Part shown: positions 17,432-26,094 of the stretch, piece after piece | Layout: each line of letters starts with the position of its first letter | How positions within the stretch are numbered: the stretch's first letter is position 1 | Source of the DNA: Phycisphaera sp. | GTDB taxonomy: Bacteria > Planctomycetota > Phycisphaerae > Phycisphaerales > Zrk34 | Length of the DNA stretch: 64,000 nt | Direction: 5' to 3' | NCBI GenBank assembly: GCA_016125285.1 | Contig: WGMA01000046.1 | Coordinates: 1 to 64,000 of the forward strand | Program-made: the position numbers and the translations under genes | The notes under the pieces: model-generated | What the model was told of the DNA's origin: nothing | Seen by the model: the letters and a program-made list of their open reading frames with translations, nothing else | Database searches by the model: none

Positions 17432-18358
17432 ATGAAGCCTGACATATCCATTGTGATCCCGTGCCACAACGCGGAGCGGTTGGTGGGTGATGCGATCGCC
17501 AGCGCTCTTGCGCAGACCCACGCGAATGTTGAGGTGATCGTGATCGACGACGGCTCGACGGACGGAAGCCTGGGTGTGATCGAGTCCTTCGGCGATCGAG
17601 TGCGGCAGGAGACGGGCCCGAATCGCGGCGCTTGTGCGGCGCGGAACCGCGGGGTCGAACTGGCGCGCGGCGCGTTCGTGCAGTTTCTTGACGCCGACGA
17701 TGTGTTGCACCCGACGAAGATCGCGACGCAGTTGGCCGTGGCGGAGGCGGCAGGACCCGAAACACTCGTGTATTGCGACGGCGACTGCGACGACGGGTCG
17801 ACGGCGTATCAACGCCCGGACGATCCCGCCGAGGCGGTGCGCTTCGTGTTGGCCGGCGTGTTACCGACGCTGGCGCCGCTGCATCGCCGCGCGTGGCTCG
17901 AGCGGATCGGCGGCTGGGACGAATCGCTGCCGTGCTCGCAAGAGCGTGACCTGCATCTGCGCCTGGCTTGCGACGGTATTCGGTTCGTGCGACTGGCCGA
18001 GTCATTGTTCACCGTTCGTCGAACGCCCGGCAGCATCTCGGCCGATCCCACTCGGGTTCTTGAGCAGCACCTGCAGATCGCGATGTCCGCCCGCCGCATG
18101 CTCCTGGAGCGTAATGCTCTCACGGAGGATCGCGCTCGTGCGCTGGCGGGGTTTCTGGCGCGTGACGCGCGATCGCTGCTGCGTGCGGGTCGCGCCGAGC
18201 GTGCGGCCGAGTACTTTGCGAAAGCGGCCGACCTGCATCCCGACGGTGGTGTTCCCGAGGCGTATCGTCCGCTTACCCGTCTGATGCGACAGACACTCGG
18301 CCCGGTGCTGACCGAGCGTCTGGTCATGATGAAACGTTCTGCGTGGCGAACAACATGA
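17432..18358 (+). CDS. Glycosyltransferase family 2
   Basis: The 308-residue product starts DISIVIPCHNAERLVGDAI and has VIVIDDGSTDGSLGVI and FVQFLDADDVLHPTK, the three classic GT2 segments, in the first 100 residues. The region SQERDLHLRLACDGIRF fits the acceptor-side catalytic residues. The C-terminal 80 residues are helical (RALAGFLARDARSLLRAGRAERAAEYF), like a short TPR. The ATG at 17432 is chosen because a longer frame upstream lies over the interrupted gene out of frame. Confidence 0.88.
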   Translation: MKPDISIVIPCHNAERLVGDAIASALAQTHANVEVIVIDDGSTDGSLGVIESFGDRVRQETGPNRGACAARNRGVELARGAFVQFLDADDVLHPTKIATQLAVAEAAGPETLVYCDGDCDDGSTAYQRPDDPAEAVRFVLAGVLPTLAPLHRRAWLERIGGWDESLPCSQERDLHLRLACDGIRFVRLAESLFTVRRTPGSISADPTRVLEQHLQIAMSARRMLLERNALTEDRARALAGFLARDARSLLRAGRAERAAEYFAKAADLHPDGGVPEAYRPLTRLMRQTLGPVLTERLVMMKRSAWRTT

Positions 18359-19716
18359 GTCTGGCCGGAGCAACAAGCTCGGCGGGGACTGCCGACGACA
18401 CGCCCGCGACGTCGTCCTGGCGAGGCGCGTCGGTGTTGTACCTTGTCTATCGTGAGAGTCTTAACCCCGTGTTCGAGTCGATGGTCGGACGACCACTCAT
18501 CACACTGCGTGAGAACGGCGTGCCGATTGATCTGTGTGTCATCACGCCGGTGGGACATATGATCCGGCCGAAGTTGCGGCGTCGCATCAACGTCGCGATG
18601 GGCGCGTTGCGAGCTCGCTTCGATGGTCGTGTGTCACTCTTGCCGTCGCCGCCGAGTCGGTATCGTGCGATGTGGGATGAAGCGAAACAACTGCGTCGTC
18701 ACGTGCGGAAGCACTATGCCGATGACCAGCGGCTGATTATTCACTGCCGTGGCCCCGAGGCGACGAACCTTGCGTGCGACGTTCGCGACGCTCGGCCGAA
18801 CACACGGGTGATTTATGACGTTCGCGGCATCAACTTCGCGGAGCATCTCTACGAATTCGGCTACATGGATCTCGACGCGGCTCCCGCTGACGTCGCGAGT
18901 CACATCCGGGCAATGTGCGAAGGTGAGCAGAAGGCTGCGACCCGCGCAGATCACCTGCTGTGCGTTTCACGTGCGATGGCGGATTTTCTTTGTGACGCGT
19001 GGCGCGTGCCGCGCGACCGGCTTGACGTTGTCTGGAACCACGTGCCCCCGGCGATGTACGACAGCGCGGTGCTTGCGCGTGATGCGACGCGTCGCTCGCT
19101 CGGCGTGGCCGATCGATTCGTCGTGGGCTACTGCGGCAGCGTATACCGTCGGCAGCGTGCGGAGCAGGGCGTTCGACTCTTCAACGCGATCCGAGACATC
19201 GAGCCCAGCGCTTATTACCTGGCGCTGACACAGAACGGTGACCAATTGCGTCGGTTGCTCGACGACCAGGGGATCGGGACGGACCATGTCCGGGTCATGA
19301 CCGTGCCGCACCACGAGACGCCGCGCTACCTCGCGGCGATGGACGTTGGTTTGATCACGACGGGACTGTTCGAACCGGCATGCCTGGCCAATCGTGTCTG
19401 CTGTCCGGTCAAGTTCGCCGAGTACCTCGCGGCGGGTGTGCCGGTAATCATGAGCGAGAACATCGGTGATTACTCGGACATGGTTGCCGAAGCGCACCTC
19501 GGCGTGTCGTTGTCCGACACGGCCGACGGCGCTGCGGTGAACGGGCGATTGAAGGATCTGGTCGCATCGTGCCGGTCGGACAGAGCGGCGTGGCGGGATC
19601 GGTGCCGCGACATCGCATCGGGGCGCCTCGCCTCGGCGGCCCACCTGTCCACCGTCACCACGACCTATCGGCGTGTCGCCGAAGCGATGCCGACGGACCA
19701 AGATTCGGAGCAATGA
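18355..19716 (+). CDS. Glycosyltransferase family 4-like
   Basis: The 453-residue product has a two-domain GT-B layout. The N-terminal domain runs VLYLVYRESLNPVFESMV to VIYDVRGINF, the linker includes ADHLLCVSRAMADFL, and the C-terminal domain has FVVGYCGSVYRRQ and VKFAEYLAAGVPVIMSENIGDYSDMV, the nucleotide-sugar binding part with its conserved Glu. The start at ATG 18355 gives an ATGA overlap with the preceding gene. An unusual feature is an Ala/Thr/Ser-rich N-terminal tail of about 20 residues. Confidence 0.85.
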   Translation: MSLAGATSSAGTADDTPATSSWRGASVLYLVYRESLNPVFESMVGRPLITLRENGVPIDLCVITPVGHMIRPKLRRRINVAMGALRARFDGRVSLLPSPPSRYRAMWDEAKQLRRHVRKHYADDQRLIIHCRGPEATNLACDVRDARPNTRVIYDVRGINFAEHLYEFGYMDLDAAPADVASHIRAMCEGEQKAATRADHLLCVSRAMADFLCDAWRVPRDRLDVVWNHVPPAMYDSAVLARDATRRSLGVADRFVVGYCGSVYRRQRAEQGVRLFNAIRDIEPSAYYLALTQNGDQLRRLLDDQGIGTDHVRVMTVPHHETPRYLAAMDVGLITTGLFEPACLANRVCCPVKFAEYLAAGVPVIMSENIGDYSDMVAEAHLGVSLSDTADGAAVNGRLKDLVASCRSDRAAWRDRCRDIASGRLASAAHLSTVTTTYRRVAEAMPTDQDSEQ

Positions 19717-19717
19717 C

Positions 19718-19879
19718 GTGAGCAAGACCGCAAGCATCACGGGCATCACGGGTCAGGACGGCTACTACCTCGCGCGGCTGCTGCTGGACAAGGGCTATGG
19801 GATATGGCGTGTCGGACCAGTGAGTCGAGATGCAGTTGAATCGCGAGAAGACCGAATTAGCGTTCAGACGATTGCTTGA
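19718..19879 (+). pseudogene. gmd: Truncated GDP-mannose 4,6-dehydratase (5' fragment)
   Basis: From GTG 19718 the frame reads KTASITGITGQDGYYLARLL then LDKGY, which matches the N-terminal Rossmann segment of Gmd (GITGQDGSYLAELLLEKGY type). After codon 27 (near 19798) similarity stops abruptly and the frame ends at 19879 in unrelated, lower-G+C sequence. Gmd is about 340-370 residues long, so only the first 7-8 per cent remains. The breakpoint coincides with the start of the lower-G+C block. This supports replacement of the rest of gmd, and perhaps of its downstream genes, by a foreign segment. Confidence 0.8.
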
Positions 19880-20011
19880 AAAGCTTAAAGCATTCGTTCC
19901 TTGCCAAATGTGGTTCTGAATCTGTGATGTGATGACTTTGAAGCGAATGTTCTTGTTAGGTAATGCTGCCGTGGGCGCATGTTCGTTAGATAGTATTTGT
20001 GTGCTGATGAT

Positions 20012-21190
20012 ATGGAATCGCTAAGGGAGACAACTACCCTGTCGGAGGGACTGCTACGGCGAACTTCCGTGCATCGTCCACGGATTCTCCATGTGATTCC
20101 TTGGTTAGGGCCTGGGGGTGCTGAGCGTGCTTTGCTGGATATCGTTCGCACGACTGGAAAACAGTTCGATCCGATGATCAGTGTGCTCTCAGATCGTAAC
20201 ACATTTCCGGGACGTATCGTGTGTGAGCGTGAACCTCTGCTGTTGGATTGCAATATTGCTATCGGTAGTGTTCGCCGCACGTGCCACGCTGTATCTCGGC
20301 TTCGTCAGGTTGTTCGTGAGTTTCAACCAAAGATTATTCATACGCATCTCTGGGAGGCAGATGTGATCGGCGGTCTCGCGGTGGTAGGTAGCGACGTTAG
20401 GCATGTCTCACATCAGCAGGGGACGAGCCCTTGGGTGGTTTCGACACGAGTTCGTTCCGCCGGACGACGCGTGTTGACGCGATTGGTATTCAGGGCAACG
20501 CGACCGCGATTTATTGCGGTATCTCAAGCAGTGGCGAACTATATAAGTCAGGGTTTCCACTTGGATCAACATGACTTTCGCGTTGTGCATAACGCTGTCG
20601 ATACTGAGGTGTTTTCGCCGTCAAACCAAACGGCTGATTCGAATTCAATTCGCATAGGATGCGCCGGCCGACTTGTTCCTGAAAAGGGATTCAACCTCTT
20701 AGTTGAGGCCATCGGCATCGTGGTAGCGATGGGGATCGACTGTGAACTCCACATTGCGGGAGATGGGAGACTCCGCGGTATGCTCGCGCAGGCGGCCGCA
20801 GACGCCAATGTGTCGGAGCGGGTTCACTTTGTCGGGTTGCTCGACGACATGCGGCCTTTCTACTCTAGCCTCGATTTCTTTGTTCAACCCTCACTCACTT
20901 CCGAGGGCTTCTCGCTCGCAATCATTGAGGCGATGTCGATGGGGCTGCCTGTCATCGCGACGGCTGTTGGTGGTGCGAGTGAGGCGATCATCGAAGGAAG
21001 CACGGGAATCGTCGTCCCGCCGGCAGATGCGAAGGCCCTTGCTGAAGCTGTTAGGGTCCTAGCGTCTGCCCCCGAGATGCGCAGATCGTATGGACTGCAA
21101 GCTCGTGAGCGAGCAATCGCGAATTATGACGTTCGCAATATCGGTGGCCAAGTGATGGCGATCTACGACGAGGTTCTTTGTAGTGTCTGA
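20012..21190 (+). CDS. Glycosyltransferase family 4
   Basis: The 392-residue product has the usual GT4 landmarks: LGPGGAERALLDIVRTT near the N-terminus, IIHTHLWEADVIGGLAVVG, FIAVSQAVANYI, IGCAGRLVPEKGFNLLVEAI and EGFSLAIIEAMSMGLPVIAT with the catalytic-site Glu residues. The start is placed at ATG 20012; an in-frame TTG at 19997 also exists. The gene lies in a block of lower G+C (about 19800-22200) following the broken gmd, unlike the 68-70 per cent G+C genes around it, so it was probably acquired. Confidence 0.88.
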   Translation: MESLRETTTLSEGLLRRTSVHRPRILHVIPWLGPGGAERALLDIVRTTGKQFDPMISVLSDRNTFPGRIVCEREPLLLDCNIAIGSVRRTCHAVSRLRQVVREFQPKIIHTHLWEADVIGGLAVVGSDVRHVSHQQGTSPWVVSTRVRSAGRRVLTRLVFRATRPRFIAVSQAVANYISQGFHLDQHDFRVVHNAVDTEVFSPSNQTADSNSIRIGCAGRLVPEKGFNLLVEAIGIVVAMGIDCELHIAGDGRLRGMLAQAAADANVSERVHFVGLLDDMRPFYSSLDFFVQPSLTSEGFSLAIIEAMSMGLPVIATAVGGASEAIIEGSTGIVVPPADAKALAEAVRVLASAPEMRRSYGLQARERAIANYDVRNIGGQVMAIYDEVLCSV

Positions 21191-22160
21191 GCACCGTGCC
21201 GATTGCGAGCCGATGGTATCGGTGGTCATTGCCACGCGAGACCGGCCCGATGAGCTGCGCGCAGCGCTTCGATCGTGCCGAGAACAATGCTGTGAATCGG
21301 TCGAGGTTCACGTGTTCGATGATGCCTCAACTAATGCGCAGTTAGTCGCCGAGATTGTGGCGGAACAGGGGGCGGTGCTACATCGGTCCGATCAGGCCTG
21401 TGGCGTGGTGCTGCTTAGAAATCAGGGTCTGCGTGTGTCGCGAGGGCGTTATGTGATCATGCTAGATGATGATTGCTACTTCACAAGCACGCAGACGATC
21501 ACGAAAGTCATCGCACATTTCAACAGCGATGCTTCCGCATGGGTTATTGCCTTGCCGCTTGTTGAGCCATTTCGCCAAAGCGCGTCTGAGGCGCAATGTG
21601 TGTCGCCAGATGCGGGGGACGAATTGAGATCATTCCTAGGCGGATCATGCGCGATGGTGCGAGATTCCATATTGTCGATTGGGGGGTATCCCGACTATTT
21701 ACTGCAGGGTCATGAGGAGCGGGACCTTGCGTTTCGGATTCTGCTTGCCGGTGGACGGATCATTTACGGCGACACTTCACCGATCGTACATACGGCCAGC
21801 CAGCGCCGAAATCGCCTGATGCGGTGGCGTCAGGCAATACGAAATGCTGTACTCATCAGCTTCTTGTACGAGCCGTGGCCCGTGATGATTTTGCATATAC
21901 CATGGACGTTTATACGCTCATTCTTGCATGGCTTTCGACTTCGTGATGTTGGCCCGAAATTGCTTGGAATGCTCGATGGCATCTGTGCGATCTGGCAATA
22001 TCGCGATCGCCGATCTTCAATGACATTTAGGTTTCGCAGTGCAATTCGGCGACTGCCTCTGCATCATGCCATCGCGCCGGACGTTTGCGACCCTCAGTCA
22101 TCCCGACCAGCACGCCACAATCAACTCTCTGATATTTCGACCGTGGCGCGGAACATGTAG
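21183..22160 (+). CDS. Glycosyltransferase family 2
   Basis: The 325-residue product begins MVSVVIATRDRPDELRAAL and contains VEVHVFDDAS, YVIMLDDDCYF and GHEERDLAFRILLAGG, all in GT2 order. The C-terminal third has a hydrophobic patch (VLISFLYEPWPVMILHIPW) that may associate with the membrane. The start is GTG 21183, overlapping the preceding stop by 8 bp, so the pair is translationally coupled. Like its neighbour, it lies in the lower-G+C block and uses A/T-ending codons more often than the flanking genes. Confidence 0.88.
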   Translation: MSEHRADCEPMVSVVIATRDRPDELRAALRSCREQCCESVEVHVFDDASTNAQLVAEIVAEQGAVLHRSDQACGVVLLRNQGLRVSRGRYVIMLDDDCYFTSTQTITKVIAHFNSDASAWVIALPLVEPFRQSASEAQCVSPDAGDELRSFLGGSCAMVRDSILSIGGYPDYLLQGHEERDLAFRILLAGGRIIYGDTSPIVHTASQRRNRLMRWRQAIRNAVLISFLYEPWPVMILHIPWTFIRSFLHGFRLRDVGPKLLGMLDGICAIWQYRDRRSSMTFRFRSAIRRLPLHHAIAPDVCDPQSSRPARHNQLSDISTVARNM

Positions 22161-22202
22161 ATTGCTTGACAGCACTTAGACTCAATCAGCAAGAAACTCA
22201 AA

Positions 22203-23630
22203 GTGTTGCCGATACTGATCATTTCGACGGGGCTCGTGGTGCTGATCGCCATGTGGCGAGCGTACCGCATCACGCGCGACGCGATGGCGCCCATGGTCGT
22301 GATCGGGCCGCTGCTGCTGTACCTCTACGCCTACACCCCGCTGACATTCTGGCGCGAAGGCAGCCTGGGGTCGCTGTTCCCGGACGCGTTGGAGCGTTTG
22401 GAGCACGTGCAGTGGTTGATCCTGATCTTCGTATCGGCGCTCTGCATGGGTTGCCTCAACGGCGTGCGCGCTATGGCGGGTCGCGACATCTCGCGGCTGG
22501 ACATTGGCCGTCAGTTGACCGCCAAAACGCGGAGCGTCATCCTTCGCCTGGCATGGTTCTTTGCGGTGGTGGCGTTCGGCGTGTTCATCTACAAGGTTGA
22601 ACTCCGCGGCGGATTCGTCCATGTCTTCTCGCGCCCAAAGCCCTACCTGGGCGCGTCAAGTGGCTACATCTCGGAGCTGCCGATGCTCGCCTATCCCGCG
22701 ATGATCCTCGCGGCGATCGCGATGCAGGGGAGACGGATCGATATGACGGTCGTTGTAACGCTGTTGGTCATGGCGTGGCCGCAGTTGATGATGGCCACGC
22801 TGGGTGGTCGGCGCGGGCCCGCGTTTCTTGTGTTGTGCACACTCGCGGCGTGCTTCTTCATCATCAGGAAGAAGAAGCCGGATATCCGTACGGTATTCGG
22901 GGGTATCGGCGTGGTCGGGCTCGTTCTGGTGTTTCTCGCGACGAACCGTCACGAGCTTTACATCGGCTCGGACCTGGACGTCGATACCGACGAGTGGATT
23001 CACGAGGCGACACAGCGTTCGGCGAACATCGGCAACGAGTATGTGTACGGCGGGTCGTTGATTCTCACCGCCGACTACGCGGAGCGCTACTACTGGGGCA
23101 AGCGGTTGGGGGTGCTGCTGTTCGTGCGGCCGATCCCCCGGCAGATCTGGCCGACGAAGTACGAAGACCTGGGTGTGGACTGGATGGAAGCCGAGCCCGG
23201 CACGGGTGGGTACTCGATGAACGAGTGGCAGGGGGCGGTCGGATTTGTGCCGCTGTCCGGATCGGCGGGCGGGTTCGTCGCGGACGCATACATCGAATTG
23301 TGGTGGTTCGGAGCGATACTCTGCTATTTCATCGGGCGGGTCTATTCGTACGTGTGGCGACGGGCCTCGCTCGAGGGCGGCTTCTGGCTGTTCGTCTACG
23401 TGATCCTGTTGGCGCTGAGCGTGTATCTCGTGGCGCAAAGCGTGGGGGCCTGGCTGTATCGCGCGCTGTTGATCTGTGTGCCGACGTGGGTCATGTGGCG
23501 CTGGGCGGTTGAGCCGCTGCGGCGTCGCAGGCAGTTGCACGTCCTGGGGCCGGAGGAGTCGCTTGCTTTTGAGCAAACCCCGCCGGACGCCGGCCCTTCC
23601 TCGAACCCGCCGAGGGTCCAGCCACGATGA
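22203..23630 (+). CDS. Wzy-like oligosaccharide repeat-unit polymerase
   Basis: The 475-residue product is an integral membrane protein with about ten to twelve hydrophobic segments, for example LPILIISTGLVVLIAMW, IRTVFGGIGVVGLVLVFLA and GFWLFVYVILLALSVYL. A large loop (about 245-330) contains RPIPRQIWPTKYEDLGVDWM, similar in layout to O-antigen polymerases with a charged periplasmic loop. In a Wzy pathway it would join lipid-linked repeats in the periplasm. It starts with GTG at 22203, just where the G+C returns to the local high value. Confidence 0.72.
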   Translation: MLPILIISTGLVVLIAMWRAYRITRDAMAPMVVIGPLLLYLYAYTPLTFWREGSLGSLFPDALERLEHVQWLILIFVSALCMGCLNGVRAMAGRDISRLDIGRQLTAKTRSVILRLAWFFAVVAFGVFIYKVELRGGFVHVFSRPKPYLGASSGYISELPMLAYPAMILAAIAMQGRRIDMTVVVTLLVMAWPQLMMATLGGRRGPAFLVLCTLAACFFIIRKKKPDIRTVFGGIGVVGLVLVFLATNRHELYIGSDLDVDTDEWIHEATQRSANIGNEYVYGGSLILTADYAERYYWGKRLGVLLFVRPIPRQIWPTKYEDLGVDWMEAEPGTGGYSMNEWQGAVGFVPLSGSAGGFVADAYIELWWFGAILCYFIGRVYSYVWRRASLEGGFWLFVYVILLALSVYLVAQSVGAWLYRALLICVPTWVMWRWAVEPLRRRRQLHVLGPEESLAFEQTPPDAGPSSNPPRVQPR

Positions 23631-24892
23631 GGGATTTTCTCGTTGCTCAACTCGGCGCGCGACGGCATTACGCGGTGCCGCGCGCACTGCAAACGGCGGG
23701 GCGGCTCGCCGCGCTTTATACCGATATCTGTGGCAACAAGGGTTGGCCGCGACTGCTCAGCGCCGTGCCGCGCGACATCGCGCCGGGGGCGGTGCGGCGC
23801 CTCGCCGAGCGCCGGGCCGCAGGCGTCCCGACGCAGATGATCCACGCTTTCACGTCGTTCGGATGGCAGTACGCCCGCCGCAAGGCCGCCGCGACCAGCG
23901 CCGCCGAACGCACCGACGCGTGGCTGTGGGCGGGGCAGACGTTCGGGCAGTTGGTGGTCGATCACGGACTCGGCGACGCGGAGGGGGTCTACGTCTTTAA
24001 CAGCGCGGGGCTCGAGGTCCTGCACGCCGCGCGCGCCGAAGGTCGTGTGGCGGTGCTCGATCAGACCATCGCGCCGCGGCGATACGAGCGTGAGCTGATG
24101 CGTGACGAGCACGCCGCCTGGCCCGGGTGGGACACAATCGACGAGGAGGATCCGCATCTGGACGCGTATTGCCGCCGCGAAGAAAGGGAATGGGTTGCGG
24201 CGGATCGCATCGTGTGTGGGTCCGAGTTTGTGCGCGACACGCTGGTGACCTGTGGCGTCGACAGCGAGCGATGCGTGGTGGCGCCCTACGGCCTCCAGGC
24301 CGAAACACCCGACACGTCGCCGGTCGCGCACGACGCGCACGCCGGCCCGCTCCGCGTGCTGACCGTTGGCGAGGTCGGCCTCCGCAAGGGGTCGCCGTAC
24401 GTGCTTCGCGCTGCGCAGCGACTCGCCGGCGTCGCCACGTTTCGGATGGTTGGCGATGTGGCCGCGGGCGACGCGGTGGTCAAAGACCTGAACGGCCACG
24501 TCGAGCTGGTCGGCGCGGTGCCACGATCCGAAGTGACGCGCCACTACGCCTGGGCCGACGTGCTGCTGCTTCCCTCGCTGTGTGAGGGTTCCGCGGCGTC
24601 CACCTACGAAGCGATGCACGCCGGGCTGCCGGTTGTGTGCACGCCGAACGCCGGCAGCGTCGTGCGCGACGGCGTTGACGGCTGCGTCGTGCCGCCGCGC
24701 GACGTTGACGCGATCGTCGCGCGTCTCGAGTTTCTCGCCGGCGACCTCGACGCGCGGCAGCGCATGGGCGCCGCGGCGCGCCGACACGTCGCGACGCTGA
24801 CGCTTGACGATTACGGGAAACGACTCATCGCGGCCATCGAGCCGCCCGCAGCAACCCGGCCGGAGCCGACCGCGCCCCACGCCGCCTCGTGA
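23627..24892 (+). CDS. Glycosyltransferase family 4
   Basis: The 421-residue product begins MRDFLVAQLGARRHYAVPRA. The N-terminal domain contains AWLWAGQTFGQLVVD and VYVFNSAGLEVLHAA, the linker ADRIVCGSEFVRDTLV, and the C-terminal domain VLTVGEVGLRKGSPYVLRA and SLCEGSAASTYEAMHAGLPV, where a retaining GT4 binds the nucleotide sugar. It starts with an ATGA overlap with the Wzy-like gene, so the two are coupled. Confidence 0.87.
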   Translation: MRDFLVAQLGARRHYAVPRALQTAGRLAALYTDICGNKGWPRLLSAVPRDIAPGAVRRLAERRAAGVPTQMIHAFTSFGWQYARRKAAATSAAERTDAWLWAGQTFGQLVVDHGLGDAEGVYVFNSAGLEVLHAARAEGRVAVLDQTIAPRRYERELMRDEHAAWPGWDTIDEEDPHLDAYCRREEREWVAADRIVCGSEFVRDTLVTCGVDSERCVVAPYGLQAETPDTSPVAHDAHAGPLRVLTVGEVGLRKGSPYVLRAAQRLAGVATFRMVGDVAAGDAVVKDLNGHVELVGAVPRSEVTRHYAWADVLLLPSLCEGSAASTYEAMHAGLPVVCTPNAGSVVRDGVDGCVVPPRDVDAIVARLEFLAGDLDARQRMGAAARRHVATLTLDDYGKRLIAAIEPPAATRPEPTAPHAAS

Positions 24893-24893
24893 C

Positions 24894-26087
24894 ATGAACG
24901 CCTCGACCCCGAACAACGCGTTGACCGTTCTGATCTGGCGCAGCGTCGGCCCGTATCACCTCGCGCGCGCCGCCGCCGCGGCGGAGGCCTGCGCCGACGC
25001 CGGCCACCGGCTCGAGATCATCGAGTTGTGTGACGCGGAGCAGACACGCGACTGGGTCGTCGATCGCGCCGCCGCCGAGGTGACGATTCACACGCTCTGG
25101 CCCGGCGGTCGACTCGCCGATCGTGGCGCCGCGGCGATCGATCTCGTTAAGCGGATGCGCGAGCATCTCGACCGACTGCGGCCGCGGTGCATCGCCGTCG
25201 CGGGTTATGACCGGCCGGAGATGCGCGAAGCGGTGCGCTGGGCGCGTCGGCACGGCGCTCGCGTCGTGTTGATGAGCGAGACCACGGCGAATGATCGTGC
25301 CCGGCGATGGTGGCGACGGGCGCTGCTGCGATTGTGGATGGGGCGATACGACGCGGCGCTCGTGTCCGGCGCGGCGGCCACAGAGTACCTGGTCGGTCTC
25401 GGCTTTCCGGCCGAACGGATCAGCACGACTTACGCCGCGGTGGACAACGCGTTCTTCGAGCGCCGCGCCGACGAGGCGCGCCGCTCGGGCGATCGTCCGT
25501 GCGACGTGCCTGCGGAGGCGTACTTCCTGGCGTGCGGTCGGCTCATCGACGAACGCAAGAACTTTGTTCGCCTGATCGAGGCGCACGCCCGCTACGTCGC
25601 AGACGCCGGGGCCGGAGCGTGGCCGCTGGTGATCTGCGGCGACGGTGAGGACCGCGCGATGATCGAACGTGCGGCCAGCACAACCGAAGGGGTATCGCTC
25701 GTCGGATTTCGCCAGTCACCGGATCTCGCCCGCTACTACGCGCACGCCGGCGGCTTCATCCACGCCGCGACGCGCGAGGCGTGGGGCCTGGTCGTCAACG
25801 AAGCCATGGCGGCCGGGCTGCCGGTGCTCGTGTCGAATCGATGCGGGTGCGCACGCGACCTGGTGCGCAACGGCGTCAACGGTCTGACGTTTGACCCGGA
25901 CGACGTCAACGCGATGGCCGCGGCGATGAAGCGGCTTGTCGCGATGTCCGCCGACGAGCGCGACGCGATGGGGCAGGCCTCGCGCCGCATCATCGCCGAC
26001 TTCAGCCCACAACGTTTCGCTGAGGGATTGGTCGAAGCGTTTGCGCTGGAGGGCGCGCCCGCGGGCCCGGTGGTCGCCGCATCCTGA
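24894..26087 (+). CDS. Glycosyltransferase family 4
   Basis: The 397-residue product has an N-terminal domain beginning LTVLIWRSVGPYHLARAAAA and the C-terminal GT4 core: EAYFLACGRLIDERKNFVRL, VSLVGFRQSPDLARYYAHA and REAWGLVVNEAMAAGLPVLV. The start at ATG 24894 is one base after the preceding stop; longer upstream frames lie over that gene out of frame. Confidence 0.87.
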   Translation: MNASTPNNALTVLIWRSVGPYHLARAAAAAEACADAGHRLEIIELCDAEQTRDWVVDRAAAEVTIHTLWPGGRLADRGAAAIDLVKRMREHLDRLRPRCIAVAGYDRPEMREAVRWARRHGARVVLMSETTANDRARRWWRRALLRLWMGRYDAALVSGAAATEYLVGLGFPAERISTTYAAVDNAFFERRADEARRSGDRPCDVPAEAYFLACGRLIDERKNFVRLIEAHARYVADAGAGAWPLVICGDGEDRAMIERAASTTEGVSLVGFRQSPDLARYYAHAGGFIHAATREAWGLVVNEAMAAGLPVLVSNRCGCARDLVRNGVNGLTFDPDDVNAMAAAMKRLVAMSADERDAMGQASRRIIADFSPQRFAEGLVEAFALEGAPAGPVVAAS

Positions 26088-26094
26088 CACGAAC

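Noticed and set aside
19830-19919. 29-codon open frame (MQLNREKTELAFRRLLEKLK start) after the gmd breakpoint
   Set aside because: It looks helical and possibly part of a lost gene, but it is too short, has no ribosome-binding site and matches no family I can name.
22168-22202. TTGACA as a promoter for the Wzy-like gene
   Set aside because: No acceptable -10 hexamer lies 16-18 bp downstream, and the gene follows another on the same strand by only 42 bp.
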